Assembly: GCF_001420605.1 (NCBI RefSeq)
Contig: NZ_LJIZ01000019.1
Location: forward strand, 159,023-223,022
Direction of reading: 5' to 3'
DNA: 64,000 nucleotides
Source of the DNA: Bacillus sp. FJAT-25509
GTDB taxonomy: Bacteria; Bacillota; Bacilli; Bacillales; Bacillaceae_G
How positions within the stretch are numbered: position 1 is the first letter of the stretch; every line of letters starts with the position of its first letter. The position numbers and the translations under genes are program-made. Shown piece by piece: positions 24,601 through 33,504 of the stretch. The notes under the pieces were generated by a model. It made no database searches, was not told the DNA's origin, and saw nothing but the letters and a program-made list of their open reading frames with translations.

Positions 24601-26880
24601 AATATGTATGCGAAAACGTATGAGAAGTCGATGCCATTTATAGTGGACAACCAATTGCCGAAATTGACTTATAAAGACCATGCTCCAGGCGTGTACGAGC
24701 TAAGTGATTCAGACTTTACGGATGAAAAACAGGATGGCAATACCTATCATGCGTTTTGGGTTCATGCTAACTTATTCGATGAAGGAACCGCTCAGTTGGC
24801 TCCTCTAGGCATCACTCAATCGGATAACACGTTGTTCTATTACTATAATCGCATTGACGATCCGGATGCACAATTCCTAACCGATGCAAATGGGGATACG
24901 AAATTCGGGATTGAAAAAGCGGACATTGAAAACAGTCCTGCAGTCGTCACACTTTTCCCTAGAGATGTTGCAGGAAACGCGGAACTTGTCAATGATTTTC
25001 ATCAGTATGCATTTGTTAAAAAAGGCACGCCGTATATGGTGCCGACGTATGACAAACAAAAAGTGACCCTGAATGATACAGTCACGATGACACTGAACCT
25101 TCACAATGTTCAACAAATGATGTCAGGGACATATAATGCAACGTACTGGAAAGATGTGTACGATTTGCAAGGGGTGACGGTAGCGCCTGAATTCCAAAAA
25201 TGGGCAGATGATCATGGCGTGAAGGTAAATGTGGATACGTCTGTTGCAACGGCTGACCCTCTTTATTCAAGCAAAACAATGATCAATGTGGGCGCTCATT
25301 TAAGCGGCGGAGAAGACTTCAAAGGATTCAGCGGCGATAATATGCCATTTTTGAAAGTAACTCTAAAAGTGAAGAACGATGACCCGCAAGGGCCGGCTTC
25401 GATTTTATATGGGAATATGGTTGAGGATGATGTAATGACCAACTTCAGCATGATGCAGTATGGTCAAACGCAGCCGACCAACATTACAGCGTTTAGTCGA
25501 GTGAACAGCTTCCAAGTTCTTCCGACGCATAATTCAGTTCAATCCTTTGTTAGACTTCAAGCGTTTGCGAACAACGTAACGATGGACTATACAAAACTAA
25601 ATGCGAAAGCATATGCACTACTTTCGGATGGTTCTAAGTACCCAGGAACGATTGATGCGAAAGGGTATGTCAATATCTTAAACATTCCGATTTCAAAAGA
25701 CCCATTCAAAGTAATCATCGAAGCACCAGGGCATTTAAAGAGCGTTCAGACCATCACAATGAATACGCAGACTCCATGGGGCGACAATGTTGGTACGTTT
25801 AGCGGCTATATTGGAGCTACATCAAGACAACCGAATGGTCTAGCTGGTGATGTGAACGGCGACGGCGTGATTGACGTCTTAGACGTGAAACAAGTTGCGA
25901 AAATGTTTGGAGTTCAAAATACAACAAAATTCAATATCGAAGATCTAAACCAAGATGGGATTGTAGATAAGAAAGATATGAATTTCTTAGTAAGTAACTT
26001 ATATAAATCAAACTTTGATGCTTTAATCACACCAAAAGAGATGGTAGATGGAAAATACGCAACTGACTACTTTAACGCACTTGGCATCGCATCACTCGTA
26101 AACACATTCAAAAATGTGGATAGCAGTGCTCACAAAGCAACATTCACATGGAACCCAGCGGTGGATGCAACAGCGATCAAAATCCAGCAATCTTCAAATA
26201 ATGGATCAAGCTGGCAAACGGCAACAACAGACGGCACATTGTCTGTGACTGATGGCAAAGCAACTATAACTGGTTTAACTGAAAATACGAATTATCAATT
26301 CAGAGTATCGATTACAGGTGGTTTAAACGCTGGTGTATCAAACACTGTGAGTTTAACAACAAAAGTAGTGCCAATTCCAAACGCACCAGTTGTCAAAGGA
26401 TTAGGTGACAGTGATACAACAATTTCTGGAAAAGCAGACCCTAATGTTACTATTACTGTAAAAGCGGGTGATACTGTTGTAGCAAGTGGCAAAGCAAATG
26501 AAGCAGGGGACTTTACGGTTCCAATCGCAAAACAAAAAGCAGGAACTGTTTTAGTGATTACAGCTACAAATGATGATGGAAAAGTAAGTAGTGGAACAAC
26601 TATCACTGTAGTGGATATTACAGCACCAGATGCACCAATTGTTAATACAGTAACGAAAAAGGATCAATTTATCACAGGTAAAACCGAAGCAAATGCGACG
26701 GTTATGATCAAAATCAACAATGTAGTAAGTGAAGTAAAAGCTGATAAAAATGGGTACTTCAGTTTAGAAATACCTCATAACGCGAATGGCACATTCACTG
26801 GAACTGTCATCTATGTTACAGCAAAAGATGCTGCAGGAAACGTGAGTACTACAACTCAAACAGTTGTATTAAACAAATAG
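21700..26880 (+). CDS. Giant secreted subtilisin (S8) with PA, dockerin and Ig-like modules
   Basis: The 1726-residue secreted protease has, in order: signal peptide (1-30, ends VLAA); I9-type propeptide (about 60-205); S8 domain with D258 (VIDTGID), H329 (HGTHVSG) and S650 (GTSMASPH); a PA insert (about 490-590); beta-rich Fn3-like regions; a dockerin-like pair of calcium loops (DVNGDGVID at 1384, DLNQDGIVD at 1415); an Fn3 domain (about 1450-1550); and two Big_6-like Ig domains to the end. The catalytic part resembles Vpr-type minor extracellular proteases. There is no LPXTG or other cell-wall anchor. Codons in about 24.3-25.85 kb look GC-richer than both flanks, suggesting domain exchange. 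It probably degrades extracellular protein; any cohesin partner lies outside the window. Confidence 0.9.
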   Translation: MSKRNFKVSLAKTTISALVVGSMIPFNVLAATPNASTENTVVGSHTQKTSTPDLTADQIDALKKISTESDVKVSQKIDTKSSKMVKVIVEFTQEPAKISVLQKEVAGEKTTLSAENSAVKSSHATFKSFVNELNNSASKTNSVNAVSALSIAPNEVSNETTDTAGEATVQITREYTHALNGVAMTLPGNLVEKLFDSGVVSRVLNDDIVKLDPSELKASAASEQGENNLPENYIPLPGIEDLHKEGTTGKGINVGVIDTGIDYNHPDLTDVYKGYRAKSGEDASKIDPTTVKGWDFVDNDADPMETTVDDWVKAGKPEGDGGEPYYTFHGTHVSGTIAAQSKNNVDLPAQGVAPGVNLYNYRVLGPYGTGSQDAIIGGIDKALQDGMKVINLSLGAPSNDPLSAEAVAINNATLAGVTCVISAGNSGPGAGTLGTPGASALAITVGASDFPVSVPTASAKVGNETFTNFKLLGKGYNDRVSDLENKTYQFVDVGLAQAADFKDANGNPIDLTGKVALITRGTSSLAEKITNAAKAGAVAAIMTNNIDGDIDNYLASDEGFIPTFRMTKADGERLRSVGTNTITFTNVSSTNTQGNHLASFSSRGPVASTYDIKPDVVAPGVSVYSTYPYFVHSPDKVDYSNAYARISGTSMASPHVAGIAALILQAHPDYTPADVKAALTNTSGNLDGDYSVYEQGAGLVNVVKAVKRDVSFKAQDTTANIDSSGNTVNMNYEKGSLTFGAVYRKEGAVNTSNRTVKVKNRGNSDKTFDISATFIKPNAAVSDATKNGITVTASSPSLTVKAGETTSFTATVNVPSSADYGRYEGYLNIVNHDNPSETYRMPLAVRTVEKGFSNLMMDDNAATTRKPVIPSFFNYGSARNIGFTLNSPMTYVWGVIYDKNGNALGATTVSPLSASTAPTDQFISFSFDAASYYPFIGDPSKELTSQFTKASLPEGQYTIKVRTTDTTNMYAKTYEKSMPFIVDNQLPKLTYKDHAPGVYELSDSDFTDEKQDGNTYHAFWVHANLFDEGTAQLAPLGITQSDNTLFYYYNRIDDPDAQFLTDANGDTKFGIEKADIENSPAVVTLFPRDVAGNAELVNDFHQYAFVKKGTPYMVPTYDKQKVTLNDTVTMTLNLHNVQQMMSGTYNATYWKDVYDLQGVTVAPEFQKWADDHGVKVNVDTSVATADPLYSSKTMINVGAHLSGGEDFKGFSGDNMPFLKVTLKVKNDDPQGPASILYGNMVEDDVMTNFSMMQYGQTQPTNITAFSRVNSFQVLPTHNSVQSFVRLQAFANNVTMDYTKLNAKAYALLSDGSKYPGTIDAKGYVNILNIPISKDPFKVIIEAPGHLKSVQTITMNTQTPWGDNVGTFSGYIGATSRQPNGLAGDVNGDGVIDVLDVKQVAKMFGVQNTTKFNIEDLNQDGIVDKKDMNFLVSNLYKSNFDALITPKEMVDGKYATDYFNALGIASLVNTFKNVDSSAHKATFTWNPAVDATAIKIQQSSNNGSSWQTATTDGTLSVTDGKATITGLTENTNYQFRVSITGGLNAGVSNTVSLTTKVVPIPNAPVVKGLGDSDTTISGKADPNVTITVKAGDTVVASGKANEAGDFTVPIAKQKAGTVLVITATNDDGKVSSGTTITVVDITAPDAPIVNTVTKKDQFITGKTEANATVMIKINNVVSEVKADKNGYFSLEIPHNANGTFTGTVIYVTAKDAAGNVSTTTQTVVLNK

Positions 26881-26893
26881 TAATAAAAAATGG

Positions 26894-26926
26894 AGAGCCC
26901 CTGATCGTTTAAATGGGGCTCTTTTT
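26894..26926 (+). terminator. Terminator of the protease gene
   Basis: AGAGCCCC (26894-26901) and GGGGCTCT (26915-26922) are followed by T residues, 14 bp after the stop. Confidence 0.85.
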
Positions 26927-27052
26927 GATTGGTTATCTTCCAAAAATGCAAAAAAGTTACTAATATAGTAAAAGAAGTTTTCTATATAAAAAGGTATTTT
27001 GTTGCTTAATGGCGAATAGTTAATACGTGTATTTTTCTTTGGAGGCTAGAAA

Positions 27053-27928
27053 ATGAAAAAAGTTTTAGTATTAGGTGGTACGAGGTTTTTCGGAAAACGA
27101 CTTGTTCATAAACTAATCAAAAAAGGTTATGATGTTTCAATCGCAACTAGAGGTCTTACAGAAGATGACTTTGGAGAACATGTTAGTCGATTTATCATTG
27201 ACCGACGAAATCCTGATACGTTAGCTCAATTAAGTAATTATAATTGGGATTTAGTCTATGATAATATTTGCTATACTCCAAATGAAGCGAAAGAAATTAT
27301 TAATCTATTAACTGATCACGTTAAAAAATATATTTTCACATCATCTTTAGCCGTTTATGATACTGGATTAAACCATGTTGAAAATGACTTTGATCCATTT
27401 AATTATCAAATTGAATATAACAATGATAATAAGTATTCATATGCGGAAGGGAAGCGCCTTTGTGAAGCTGTTTTATTTCAAGAAGCAGTCTTTCCAGTGT
27501 TTGTGGCTAGATTTCCAGTCGTATTAGGGCCAGATGATTATACGAAGAGATTACTCTTCCATGTTGATAAAATTGGAAGAAATGAAGAAATTATTATATC
27601 TGATTTAAACAAAGAGATGACATTTATCGATTCTGATGAAACTGCTGAGTTTTTACTTTGGTTAGGTGAGAACGAATCGATTAAAAGTGGTCCTTTTAAT
27701 GCGTGCTCCAATGGTGTAGTAACATTTAAAGAAATAATAAATATTTGTGAAATGGAAACTGGTAAAAAGGCTATTATTAAATCTCAGGGTGCAAATGAAA
27801 AACAATCTCCATTCGACGCTTATAGCGATCAATCGTTGAGTAATGAGAAAGCTAAAAAAGCAGGGTTTCAATTTTTAGAAGTACATAAATGGATGAAGGA
27901 ATTAATTCATCATTATTGTTCCCTATAA
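27053..27928 (+). CDS. NAD(P)-dependent epimerase/dehydratase family protein
   Basis: This 291-residue extended SDR protein has the Rossmann motif VLVLGGTRFFGKRLV at residues 4-18. The catalytic region has SSLAVYDTG near residue 100 and YAEGKRLCEA near 140, in the YxxxK layout. The substrate, probably a nucleotide sugar or other sugar derivative, is unknown. TTTGGAGG lies 8 nt upstream. It is monocistronic, ending in the palindromic region that may double as the sigma-54 enhancer. Confidence 0.8.
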   Translation: MKKVLVLGGTRFFGKRLVHKLIKKGYDVSIATRGLTEDDFGEHVSRFIIDRRNPDTLAQLSNYNWDLVYDNICYTPNEAKEIINLLTDHVKKYIFTSSLAVYDTGLNHVENDFDPFNYQIEYNNDNKYSYAEGKRLCEAVLFQEAVFPVFVARFPVVLGPDDYTKRLLFHVDKIGRNEEIIISDLNKEMTFIDSDETAEFLLWLGENESIKSGPFNACSNGVVTFKEIINICEMETGKKAIIKSQGANEKQSPFDAYSDQSLSNEKAKKAGFQFLEVHKWMKELIHHYCSL

Positions 27929-27957
27929 AAAATTCACAAAATGTTCGAAAAACAAAA

Positions 27958-28022
27958 TTCCGAATTTCTGGAATTTCCAGGTTTTCGGAATTTTATTGGA
28001 GATAAATTCCGAAATTTCGGAA
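27958..28022 (+). promoter_or_regulatory. Three TTCC-N8-GGAA dyads, candidate sigma-54 enhancer
   Basis: Identical half-sites with 8-bp spacers lie at 27958-27973, 27975-27990 and 28007-28022; the last is a perfect 16-bp palindrome. Centres are 17 and 32 bp apart, and the set lies about 130-195 bp upstream of the -24 box, the usual distance for activator binding by DNA looping. The first two also nest in a larger stem (27954-27964 with 27984-27994) ending in T residues, so part may be a terminator for the epimerase gene. Confidence 0.65.
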
Positions 28023-28151
28023 AAAATTACTTTAAAAATATTGAAAATTATAAATTAACTTAATATTATTAGAATTATAAAATAAAATATTCATAGTGAA
28101 GATGAAGTCCAGAGAGTATTCCAACAGTCTGAACAAAATCCATAAATAACT

Positions 28152-28167
28152 TGGCACACTAATTGCT
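28152..28167 (+). promoter_or_regulatory. Sigma-54 (SigL) -24/-12 promoter
   Basis: TGGCAC-ACTAA-TTGCT matches the sigma-54 consensus TGGCAC-N5-TTGCW at every conserved base. It lies upstream of the permease-scoAB-dehydrogenase operon, whose cluster also encodes a sigma-54 activator. Confidence 0.9.
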
Positions 28168-28247
28168 TGTATTAAAGCAGAAGAACATTCTGTTGAAAGG
28201 AGCAAAATACAGTAAATAGTGGAATTTAAACTAATACTTAGTTTGAA

Positions 28248-28261
28248 TGAAAGCGTTGTCA
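28248..28261 (+). promoter_or_regulatory. CcpA cre site in the leader
   Basis: TGAAAGCGTTGTCA fits TGWAANCGNTNWCA at all fixed positions. It lies about 70 bp downstream of the expected sigma-54 transcription start and 37 bp before the first start codon, where bound CcpA would act as a roadblock. Confidence 0.75.
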
Positions 28262-28298
28262 AAAAGTGCCAATACGTAAAGATAACAAGGAGGTTATT

Positions 28299-29729
28299 AT
28301 GGAAATCTTAATTATTTTATTAGCATTAGGACTTTTAATGTTTGTTGCTTATCGTGGGTTTTCTGTTATTTTATTTGCACCCATTTGTGCTTTATTTGCA
28401 GTACTTTTAACTGAACCAAGTTATATTCTTCCATTCTTTAGTAATATTTTTATGGAAAAAATGGTTGGTTTCATAAAGCTATATTTTCCTGTATTTTTAC
28501 TTGGTGCAATTTTTGGTAAAGTCGTTGAAATGTCTGGAATTGCTGAATCGATCGCCAAAACAATTATTCAATTAGTTGGAGCAAAAAGAGCTATTTTAGC
28601 GATTGTATTAATGGGCGCAATTTTAACATATAGTGGAGTAAGCTTGTTTGTTGTTGTATTTGCTATTTATCCATTTGCTGCAAACTTATTCCGTGAAGGT
28701 AATATTCCAAAACGATTAATTCCTGGAACAATCGCACTTGGCGCGTTTACGTTTACGATGGATGCATTACCGGGTACACCGCAAATTCAAAATGTAATTC
28801 CAACTACATTTTTCAAAACAGATATTTATGCGGCACCATTTCTAGGTATTTTAGCGGCTGTTTTTGTACTTGCAGTTGGTCTTTGGTACTTAGAATCAAG
28901 ACGTAAAAAAGCAGAAAAAGCGGGTGAAGGTTATTTAGGATTTAATGGAGAACTAGCTGCTGCAAATGAAACGCAAACAGAAGTTCCTTCAATAACGACA
29001 AATACTCCTACACCAGTATTAAAACAGATTTTAGCATTTGTTCCACTATTATTAGTTGGATTTTCAAATAAATTTTTTGTTGTTTCATTCCCAAAATGGT
29101 ATCCGAATGGTTTTGACTTTAAAGCAATCGGACTAGAAGCTTTTGGGGTTGTTCAAATTCCTGCAGTTGTTGGTATTTGGTCAGTTGAATGTGCTTTAGT
29201 TATTGGGATTCTTTCAGCGATGATTTATGGCTATAAGAATTTGCGTACAAATCTAAAGACAGGTATGAATGCAAGCATTGGTGGAGCACTACTTGCTTCT
29301 ATGAATACTGGTGCTGAGTATGGTTTTGGTGGAGTAATTTCTGCATTACCTGGATTTGGAATGGTAAGTAAAGGAATTTCTCATACATTTACGGATCCAT
29401 TAGTAAATGGAGCTGTAACGACTACAACTTTAGCAGGTATTACAGGTTCTGCATCAGGTGGTATGGGTATTGCACTTAGTGCAATGTCTGAAAAATATAT
29501 CGAGGCAATTAATAAATACAATATTCCTCCAGAAGTTATGCATCGTGTTATTTCGATGGCTTCAGGTGGTATGGATACTTTGCCTCATAATGGTGCAGTC
29601 ATTACATTATTAGCTGTAACTGGTTTAACACATCGCCAGTCATATAAAGATATTTTTGCATTAACAATCATTAAAACAGTTGCAGTATTCTTAATCATTG
29701 CAGTATTTAAACTTACAGGACTTGTTTAA
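28299..29729 (+). CDS. GntP-family permease for ketone-body utilisation
   Basis: This 476-residue permease with about 12 membrane helices resembles B. subtilis YxjC and likely imports 3-hydroxybutyrate or acetoacetate with protons. The family has the conserved PGTPQIQNVIP loop near residue 160 and a Gly-rich GGMDTLPHNGAVITLL segment near 425. AAGGAGG lies before the ATG at 28299; an in-frame upstream Met at 28266 lacks a ribosome site. It is first in an operon with scoA, scoB and a 3-hydroxybutyrate dehydrogenase, behind sigma-54 and cre signals. The substrate is inferred from neighbours. Confidence 0.8.
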   Translation: MEILIILLALGLLMFVAYRGFSVILFAPICALFAVLLTEPSYILPFFSNIFMEKMVGFIKLYFPVFLLGAIFGKVVEMSGIAESIAKTIIQLVGAKRAILAIVLMGAILTYSGVSLFVVVFAIYPFAANLFREGNIPKRLIPGTIALGAFTFTMDALPGTPQIQNVIPTTFFKTDIYAAPFLGILAAVFVLAVGLWYLESRRKKAEKAGEGYLGFNGELAAANETQTEVPSITTNTPTPVLKQILAFVPLLLVGFSNKFFVVSFPKWYPNGFDFKAIGLEAFGVVQIPAVVGIWSVECALVIGILSAMIYGYKNLRTNLKTGMNASIGGALLASMNTGAEYGFGGVISALPGFGMVSKGISHTFTDPLVNGAVTTTTLAGITGSASGGMGIALSAMSEKYIEAINKYNIPPEVMHRVISMASGGMDTLPHNGAVITLLAVTGLTHRQSYKDIFALTIIKTVAVFLIIAVFKLTGLV

Positions 29730-29771
29730 GAATGTTAAACTACTAATCTTACTTTTGAAGGGAGCAAAATA

Positions 29772-30473
29772 ATGGGCAAGAATAAGGTAATTACTTCAGT
29801 TGAAGAGGTTGTTTCACAAATTCATGATGGAGCTACGATTATTGTAGGTGGCTTTGGTCTTTGCGGTATTCCTGAAAAAATGATTTTAGCATTACGAGAT
29901 AAAGGGACAAAGGATTTAACAATCGTAAGTAATAACTGTGGAGTAGACGATTGGGGTCTTGGTCTTTTATTAGCAAATAAACAAATTAAAAAGATGGTTT
30001 CTTCATATGTTGGAGAAAATAAAATTTTTGAAAAGCAGTTCTTAAGTGGAGAACTTGAAGTTGAGCTTGTTCCTCAGGGCACCCTAGCTGAACGTATTCG
30101 TGCAGGTGGCGCTGGTATCCCAGGATTCTATACAGCAACAGGTGTAGGTACACCAATCGCAGATGGAAAAGAACATAAAGTATTTAATGGAAGAACTTAT
30201 TTATTAGAAGAAGGAATCGTAGGAGACTTTGCATTTGTTAAAGCGTGGAAGGCTGATAAGCAAGGAAATCTAATTTTTAGAAAAACTGCTCGTAACTTTA
30301 ACCCACTTGCAGCGATGGCTGGAAAAATCACAATTGCAGAAGTCGAAGAAGTAGTAGAAGTTGGAGAACTTGATGCTGATGCAATTCATACGCCAAGCAT
30401 TTATGTACAACACGTATTCCACGGTGAAACATACGAAAAACGAATTGAACGTAGAATGACTACAGGAGTATAG
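29772..30473 (+). CDS. scoA: Succinyl-CoA:3-ketoacid CoA-transferase subunit A
   Basis: This alpha subunit of SCOT transfers CoA from succinyl-CoA to acetoacetate. The 233-residue protein has [13 protein letters not shown] near residue 25, [12 protein letters not shown] near 55 and the C-terminal FNPLAAMAG segment. GAAGGGAG precedes the ATG, 42 bp after the permease gene and 12 bp before scoB. Confidence 0.92.
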   Translation: MGKNKVITSVEEVVSQIHDGATIIVGGFGLCGIPEKMILALRDKGTKDLTIVSNNCGVDDWGLGLLLANKQIKKMVSSYVGENKIFEKQFLSGELEVELVPQGTLAERIRAGGAGIPGFYTATGVGTPIADGKEHKVFNGRTYLLEEGIVGDFAFVKAWKADKQGNLIFRKTARNFNPLAAMAGKITIAEVEEVVEVGELDADAIHTPSIYVQHVFHGETYEKRIERRMTTGV

Positions 30474-30485
30474 GAGGCTAATAAC

Positions 30486-31142
30486 ATGAAAGATATTCGT
30501 CAATTAATTATTCAAACTGCGGTTAAAGAAATTCATGATGGTATGTATGTAAACCTTGGAATTGGATTACCTACTTTATTAGCAAACTATCTTCCAAAAG
30601 GTATTGAAGTTATGCTTCAATCTGAAAATGGTTTACTAGGTATTGGACCATACCCAACAGAAGCTGAACTAGATGCTGACTTAATCAATGCAGGTAAAGA
30701 AACAGTAACTGCGGCTAAAGGAGCTTCTTATTTTGATAGCGCTGAATCTTTTGCGATGATTAGAGGAGGCCATATTGATTTAGCTATTTTAGGTGGTATG
30801 GAAGTCTCTGAAACTGGTGATCTTGCTAACTGGATGATCCCAGGGAAAATGGTAAAAGGTATGGGCGGTGCGATGGACTTAGTAAATGGTGCTAAAAAAA
30901 TCGTCGTTGTAATGGAACATGCAAATAAATACGGTGAAAGTAAAGTTAAAAAAGCATGTACTTTACCTTTAACTGGAAAAGGCGTAGTCCATAGACTAAT
31001 TACTGAATTAGCCGTTTTTGATTTTACAGAAAATGGAATGGTTTTAGTAGAATGCGTTGGTGGAGCAACGATTCAAGAAATTACTGAAAAAACAGAGGCT
31101 ACATTTACAATTAGTCCAAAGTTATTAAATAACGTGAACTAA
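30486..31142 (+). CDS. scoB: Succinyl-CoA:3-ketoacid CoA-transferase subunit B
   Basis: This beta subunit carries the catalytic Glu in the [12 protein letters not shown] loop (about residues 46-57) that forms the glutamyl-CoA intermediate. NLGIGLPTL is near residue 22, and [11 protein letters not shown] is near 95. The 218 residues match the family. AGGAGG lies 9 nt upstream. It pairs with scoA to activate acetoacetate. Confidence 0.92.
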   Translation: MKDIRQLIIQTAVKEIHDGMYVNLGIGLPTLLANYLPKGIEVMLQSENGLLGIGPYPTEAELDADLINAGKETVTAAKGASYFDSAESFAMIRGGHIDLAILGGMEVSETGDLANWMIPGKMVKGMGGAMDLVNGAKKIVVVMEHANKYGESKVKKACTLPLTGKGVVHRLITELAVFDFTENGMVLVECVGGATIQEITEKTEATFTISPKLLNNVN

Positions 31143-31163
31143 TCTTTAAAAGGAGGCAAACAA

Positions 31164-31949
31164 ATGCAGCAAATGCTTTCTGAGAAGGTTGCACTGATAA
31201 CTGGTGCCGGTAGTGGAATTGGTTTTGAAATTGCTAAAACCTTTGCAGAGCAAGGAGCAACAGTTGTCTTAACCGACTTAAATGAGGAAAATGTTCAAAA
31301 GTCAGCTACTTCATTACAAGAGCTAGGGTTTAATGCGATCGGTTATGCATGTGATGTTACAAATGAAGAACAAGTAGTTGACACGTTTCATAAAGTAATC
31401 GATCAATTTGGTGAATTACATATTTTAATAAACAATGCTGGATTACAATACGTTTCATCAATTGAGGATTTCCCTACTGAAAAATTCGAATTACTTATTA
31501 AGGTCATGTTAACTGCACCTTTTATTAGTATCAAACATGTATTTCCTATTATGAAAAAGCAAAAGTATGGTCGCATTATTAATATGGCTTCGATCAATGG
31601 ATTAATAGGATTCGCTGGTAAAGCTGCTTATAATTCTGCGAAGCATGGTGTAATTGGTTTAACAAAGGTTGCTGCATTAGAAGGTGCAAATGATGGTATT
31701 ACAGTCAATGCAATCTGCCCGGGCTATGTGGATACACCTTTAGTTCAAAACCAGTTGGCTGACTTAGCAAAATCAAGAAATGTACCAATTGAAAGTGTAA
31801 TTGAAGAAGTAATTTATCCTTTAGTACCTCAAAAAAGATTACTTACAGTAAAAGAAATTGCAAATTATACAGTTTTTCTTGCTAGTGAATATACTGGCGG
31901 GGTTACAGGTCAAGCGAATGTAATAGACGCAGGATATACAGTTCAGTAG
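31164..31949 (+). CDS. 3-hydroxybutyrate dehydrogenase
   Basis: This 261-residue classical short-chain dehydrogenase oxidises D-3-hydroxybutyrate to acetoacetate with NAD. The nucleotide site is TGAGSGIGFE (about 13-22), NNAG follows near 92, the active-site Ser lies in NMASINGL, and the catalytic pair is YNSAKHG near 155. It equals B. subtilis YxjF by context. The C-terminal part keeps the long substrate loop after NAICPGYVDTPLV. AAAAGGAGG lies upstream. It completes the permease-scoAB-dehydrogenase operon. Confidence 0.85.
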   Translation: MQQMLSEKVALITGAGSGIGFEIAKTFAEQGATVVLTDLNEENVQKSATSLQELGFNAIGYACDVTNEEQVVDTFHKVIDQFGELHILINNAGLQYVSSIEDFPTEKFELLIKVMLTAPFISIKHVFPIMKKQKYGRIINMASINGLIGFAGKAAYNSAKHGVIGLTKVAALEGANDGITVNAICPGYVDTPLVQNQLADLAKSRNVPIESVIEEVIYPLVPQKRLLTVKEIANYTVFLASEYTGGVTGQANVIDAGYTVQ

Positions 31950-31952
31950 GAA

Positions 31953-32001
31953 AAGGATGAAAGGTTTTTTGAGCAGGGGGAGATTCCTGCTCTTATCCTT
32001 T
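31953..32001 (+). terminator. Hairpin after the dehydrogenase gene (weak terminator)
   Basis: AAAGGAT with ATCCTTT encloses GAGCAGG with CCTGCTC. Only a short T-rich tail follows, so some readthrough into the activator gene is likely. Confidence 0.5.
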
Positions 32002-32033
32002 CTAGTTACCTACTACTTTAAGTGAGGTATGGT

Positions 32034-33452
32034 ATGAAAAGTATGTTAGAGAGTCTTCCTTTTGAGTGGATTTCCGAGATTATTAATCTTGCAACTGAGT
32101 GGATTGTTGTCGTTAATCGTGATGGAAAAGTTTTATATATGAATGAATCGTATTGTGAGTTTGTTGGGCGTTCTGCTGATGAAGTGATTGGTATGGATGT
32201 GAGTGATGTTATTGAAAATTCTAGAATGCATATAGTCGCTAAAACTGGTCAAGCAGAGGTGGCGGAGATCCATCCAATAAAAAATACTGAAATGGTAGCA
32301 AATCGTTATCCACTGTATGTAGGTGATGAATTAGTAGGTGCTGTTGGAACCGTAATGTTCCGTAATGCGCAAGAATGGCTAGAGTATTCTAAAAAAGTAG
32401 AACCTTTAGTAGAAGAATTAAACTATTATAAAAGAAAATTTGAGAAAGAGTTAAGTAGTAAATATAACTTCAATCAAATAATTGGTGATACGCCAATCTT
32501 TAATTCTGCAAAAAACTTGGCAGAGCAAGTATCTGCAAGTTCTTCTGCAATCTTACTTTTTGGGGAATCAGGTACTGGTAAAGAATTGTTTGCACATGCA
32601 ATTCACGATGCTAGTCCAAGAAGAAACTTTCCGTTTGTACGAGTAAATTGCGCTTCGATTCCAGAGCATTTACTAGAATCAGAGCTTTTTGGCTATGAGG
32701 AAGGTGCTTTTACAGGTGCAAAAAGAGGCGGGAAGAAAGGAAAATTTGAAATTGCGAACCGAGGCACAATTTTCCTAGACGAGATTGGTGATATGTCTTT
32801 GCATATGCAAAGTAAATTACTGCGAGTACTTCAAGAAAGAGAGATTGAAAGAATTGGTGGAAGTTCACCTATTTCCATTGATGTAAGAGTCATTGCCGCT
32901 ACGCATCGAAATCTTGAAAAGATGGTCGTATTAAAAGAATTCCGCCAGGATCTGTATTATCGCTTAAATGTAATTAAAATAGACATTCCTCCACTTAGAT
33001 CAAGGATAAATGATTTACCTCTCATAGCAGATTCATTAATAAAAAAACTCGAAAGGAAATTTCATCGAAACGGAATTCAAATTTCAAATGAAGTTTTTCA
33101 AATTCTTAAGTCACATCATTGGCCAGGAAATATTCGAGAACTTGAAAACGTACTTGAGAGATGCATAAATGTCCTAAATGGTAAAGTGATTACACCAAAA
33201 CAATTACCTCTTTATTTATATGAAAATCCAACTAGCCCCAAAAATACATTTGAATTCGAAATAAATGCATCTCAATTACACAATCATAATTCTTTAAAAT
33301 CATTAAAAGAAATGATTGAGGAGACTGAAAAGGAAGCAATTAAAAGAGCTCTAATAGAATCTCAAGGTAATAAGATTGAAGCTGCAAAATTATTAGAAAT
33401 AAGCAAGTCAACTTTTTATGAAAAATGTAAAGCTTATAACATAAAAAATTAA
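32034..33452 (+). CDS. Sigma-54-dependent activator, PAS-AAA+-Fis type
   Basis: This 472-residue enhancer-binding protein has an N-terminal PAS domain (about 10-115), a linker coiled coil, an AAA+ domain with Walker A GESGTGK (177-183), the sigma-54-contacting GAFTGA (224-229) and Walker B GTIFLDEIGDM, and a C-terminal Fis-type HTH (EAAKLLEISKSTFYEKCK). ATG at 32034, 6 nt after GAGG, is preferred over GTG at 32022. Given its position it probably drives the sigma-54 promoter at 28152 through the TTCC-N8-GGAA sites, sensing a metabolite through PAS. The signal is unknown. Confidence 0.9.
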   Translation: MKSMLESLPFEWISEIINLATEWIVVVNRDGKVLYMNESYCEFVGRSADEVIGMDVSDVIENSRMHIVAKTGQAEVAEIHPIKNTEMVANRYPLYVGDELVGAVGTVMFRNAQEWLEYSKKVEPLVEELNYYKRKFEKELSSKYNFNQIIGDTPIFNSAKNLAEQVSASSSAILLFGESGTGKELFAHAIHDASPRRNFPFVRVNCASIPEHLLESELFGYEEGAFTGAKRGGKKGKFEIANRGTIFLDEIGDMSLHMQSKLLRVLQEREIERIGGSSPISIDVRVIAATHRNLEKMVVLKEFRQDLYYRLNVIKIDIPPLRSRINDLPLIADSLIKKLERKFHRNGIQISNEVFQILKSHHWPGNIRELENVLERCINVLNGKVITPKQLPLYLYENPTSPKNTFEFEINASQLHNHNSLKSLKEMIEETEKEAIKRALIESQGNKIEAAKLLEISKSTFYEKCKAYNIKN

Positions 33453-33504
33453 AAGATTTCGTGTCGTTTGGTTCATTAGGATGAAATAAAAAGGGGGAAA
33501 TAAA

